Shown here: positions 63,479-64,000 of the stretch, in pieces
Numbering within the stretch: position 1 is the first letter of the stretch
Layout: each line of letters opens with the position of its first letter
NCBI RefSeq assembly: GCF_030285625.1
Contig: NZ_CP127294.1
Coordinates: 1,002,001-1,066,000 of the forward strand
Length of the DNA stretch: 64,000 nt
Source of the DNA: Amycolatopsis sp. 2-15
GTDB lineage: Bacteria; Actinomycetota; Actinomycetes; Mycobacteriales; Pseudonocardiaceae
Direction: 5' to 3'
Position numbers and translations under genes: made by a program
Notes under the pieces: model-generated
What the model was told of the DNA's origin: nothing
What the model saw: only the letters and a program-made list of their open reading frames with translations
Databases searched by the model: none

Positions 63479-64000
63479 ATGGCGGGCGTGCCTGATCCCC
63501 AGCGTTACGTGCTCACCTTCGGCTGCCCCGACCGCACCGGCATCATCGCCCGCATCTCGGGCTTCCTCGCCGACCACGGCGGGATGATCGTGGAGGCGGC
63601 GTACCACACCGACCCGGACTCGGGCTGGTTCTTCACGCGCCAGGTGGTGCTGGCGGGGTCGCTGCCGTTCGACGCCGCCGGGTTGCGGGAGCGGTTCGCG
63701 GCCGTCGCGGAGGAGCTGTCGGCCGAATCGAGCTGGCAGGTGCGCGACACCGGTGAGCGCCCGCGCGCGGTCGTGCTCGTCTCGAAGGCCGGGCACTGCC
63801 TGTACGACCTGCTGGGCCGCGTCGCGTCCGGGGAGCTCGACGTGGACATCGCGGCGGTGATCGGCAACCACACGTCGCTCGCGGACATCACGCGGGCGCA
63901 CGGGATTCCGTTCCACCACGTGCCTTTCCCGGCCGACGGGAAGGCCGAGGCGTTCACCGAGGTGCGCAAGCTCGTCGACGAACACGACCCCCACGCCGTG
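63479..64000 (+). CDS. purU: Formyltetrahydrofolate deformylase, 5' part
   Basis: 174 codons to the window edge. ACT domain (VLTFGCPDRTGIIARISGFL) then the start of the formyl-transferase fold (RAVVLVSKAGHCLYDLL, AAVIGNHTSLADI, IPFHHVP). Releases formate from 10-formyl-THF for PurT-type purine synthesis and one-carbon balance. The catalytic Asn-His-Asp set is only partly inside the window. Start could also be GTG 63488, three codons later; neither has a good ribosome site. Confidence 0.93.
   Translation, partial: MAGVPDPQRYVLTFGCPDRTGIIARISGFLADHGGMIVEAAYHTDPDSGWFFTRQVVLAGSLPFDAAGLRERFAAVAEELSAESSWQVRDTGERPRAVVLVSKAGHCLYDLLGRVASGELDVDIAAVIGNHTSLADITRAHGIPFHHVPFPADGKAEAFTEVRKLVDEHDPHAV

Overview
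The window is high-GC actinobacterial DNA with many GTG starts and ATGA/GTGA stop-start overlaps. Gene content (mycothiol synthesis gene mshA, two mycothiol-type DinB-fold proteins, SenX3/RegX3, bS22, BldC, a BldN-like sigma factor, Rex next to hemACD) points to the Pseudonocardiales. I infer an Amycolatopsis-like organism; no 16S or marker gene in the window proves the genus. From about 25.4 kb to 61.3 kb the order follows, in reverse orientation and from memory, the Mycobacterium tuberculosis stretch around Rv0481c to Rv0514 (murB, L,D-transpeptidase, mshA, ybjN, gpm, senX3-regX3, ppx, Rv0497, Rv0498, Rv0499, proC, Rv0500A, bS22, Rv0501, Rv0502, serB1, glutaredoxin, hemA, hemC, hemD, hemB). 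The hemL to ccsB block at 4.4-10.4 kb matches Rv0524-Rv0529. What lies between, 10.4-25 kb, is mostly lineage-specific.

Layout. 0-4.3 kb: Cds1-like cysteine desulfhydrase, DUF4229, an Lrp regulator, bldC, a small membrane protein and a MinD-like ATPase. 4.4-10.4 kb: a translationally coupled run hemL - phosphatase - TlpA-like thioredoxin, then (after a strong hairpin) ccdA - resB - ccsB, i.e. haem supply plus System II cytochrome c maturation; tspO is divergent from hemL across a 16-bp inverted repeat. 11.1-17.5 kb: a seven-gene operon with an FkbM methyltransferase, a protein with possible lysozyme-like motifs, a processive GT2 fused to the C-terminal half of a polysaccharide deacetylase, a DUF1796 putative cysteine peptidase and a three-part ABC-2 exporter. 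This is the best candidate for an undescribed system. 17.6-20 kb: a TIM-barrel-like protein divergent from a TetR regulator across a 26-bp palindrome, then a chimeric NYN / acyl-CoA dehydrogenase pseudogene. 20-25.4 kb: a MacAB-like efflux operon and small membrane proteins.

25.4-31.5 kb: rex-hemA-hemC-hemD and hemB, with a Rex operator upstream of rex. 31.6-41.6 kb: a sulfite-oxidase-family molybdoenzyme, glutaredoxin, acyl-CoA ligase, a BldN-like sigma factor with its (frameshifted) RsbN-like anti-sigma gene, a DinB-fold protein, SerB1-like phosphatase, acyltransferase and SDR. 41.9-48.5 kb: bS22, an excisionase-type HTH protein, proC, thioesterase, sugar-phosphate isomerase-like protein, a proline-rich membrane protein and exopolyphosphatase. 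48.7-53.4 kb: senX3-regX3 with a PHO-box-like array upstream, an aldo/keto reductase divergent from a LuxR-type regulator, and a lipoprotein. 53.4-64 kb: gpm, a DUF4349 lipoprotein, ybjN, mshA, a hydrolase, L,D-transpeptidase, murB, DUF2505, a methyltransferase, DedA, a second DinB-fold protein and the 5' part of purU.

No tRNA, rRNA, CRISPR array, insertion sequence or prophage was recognised.
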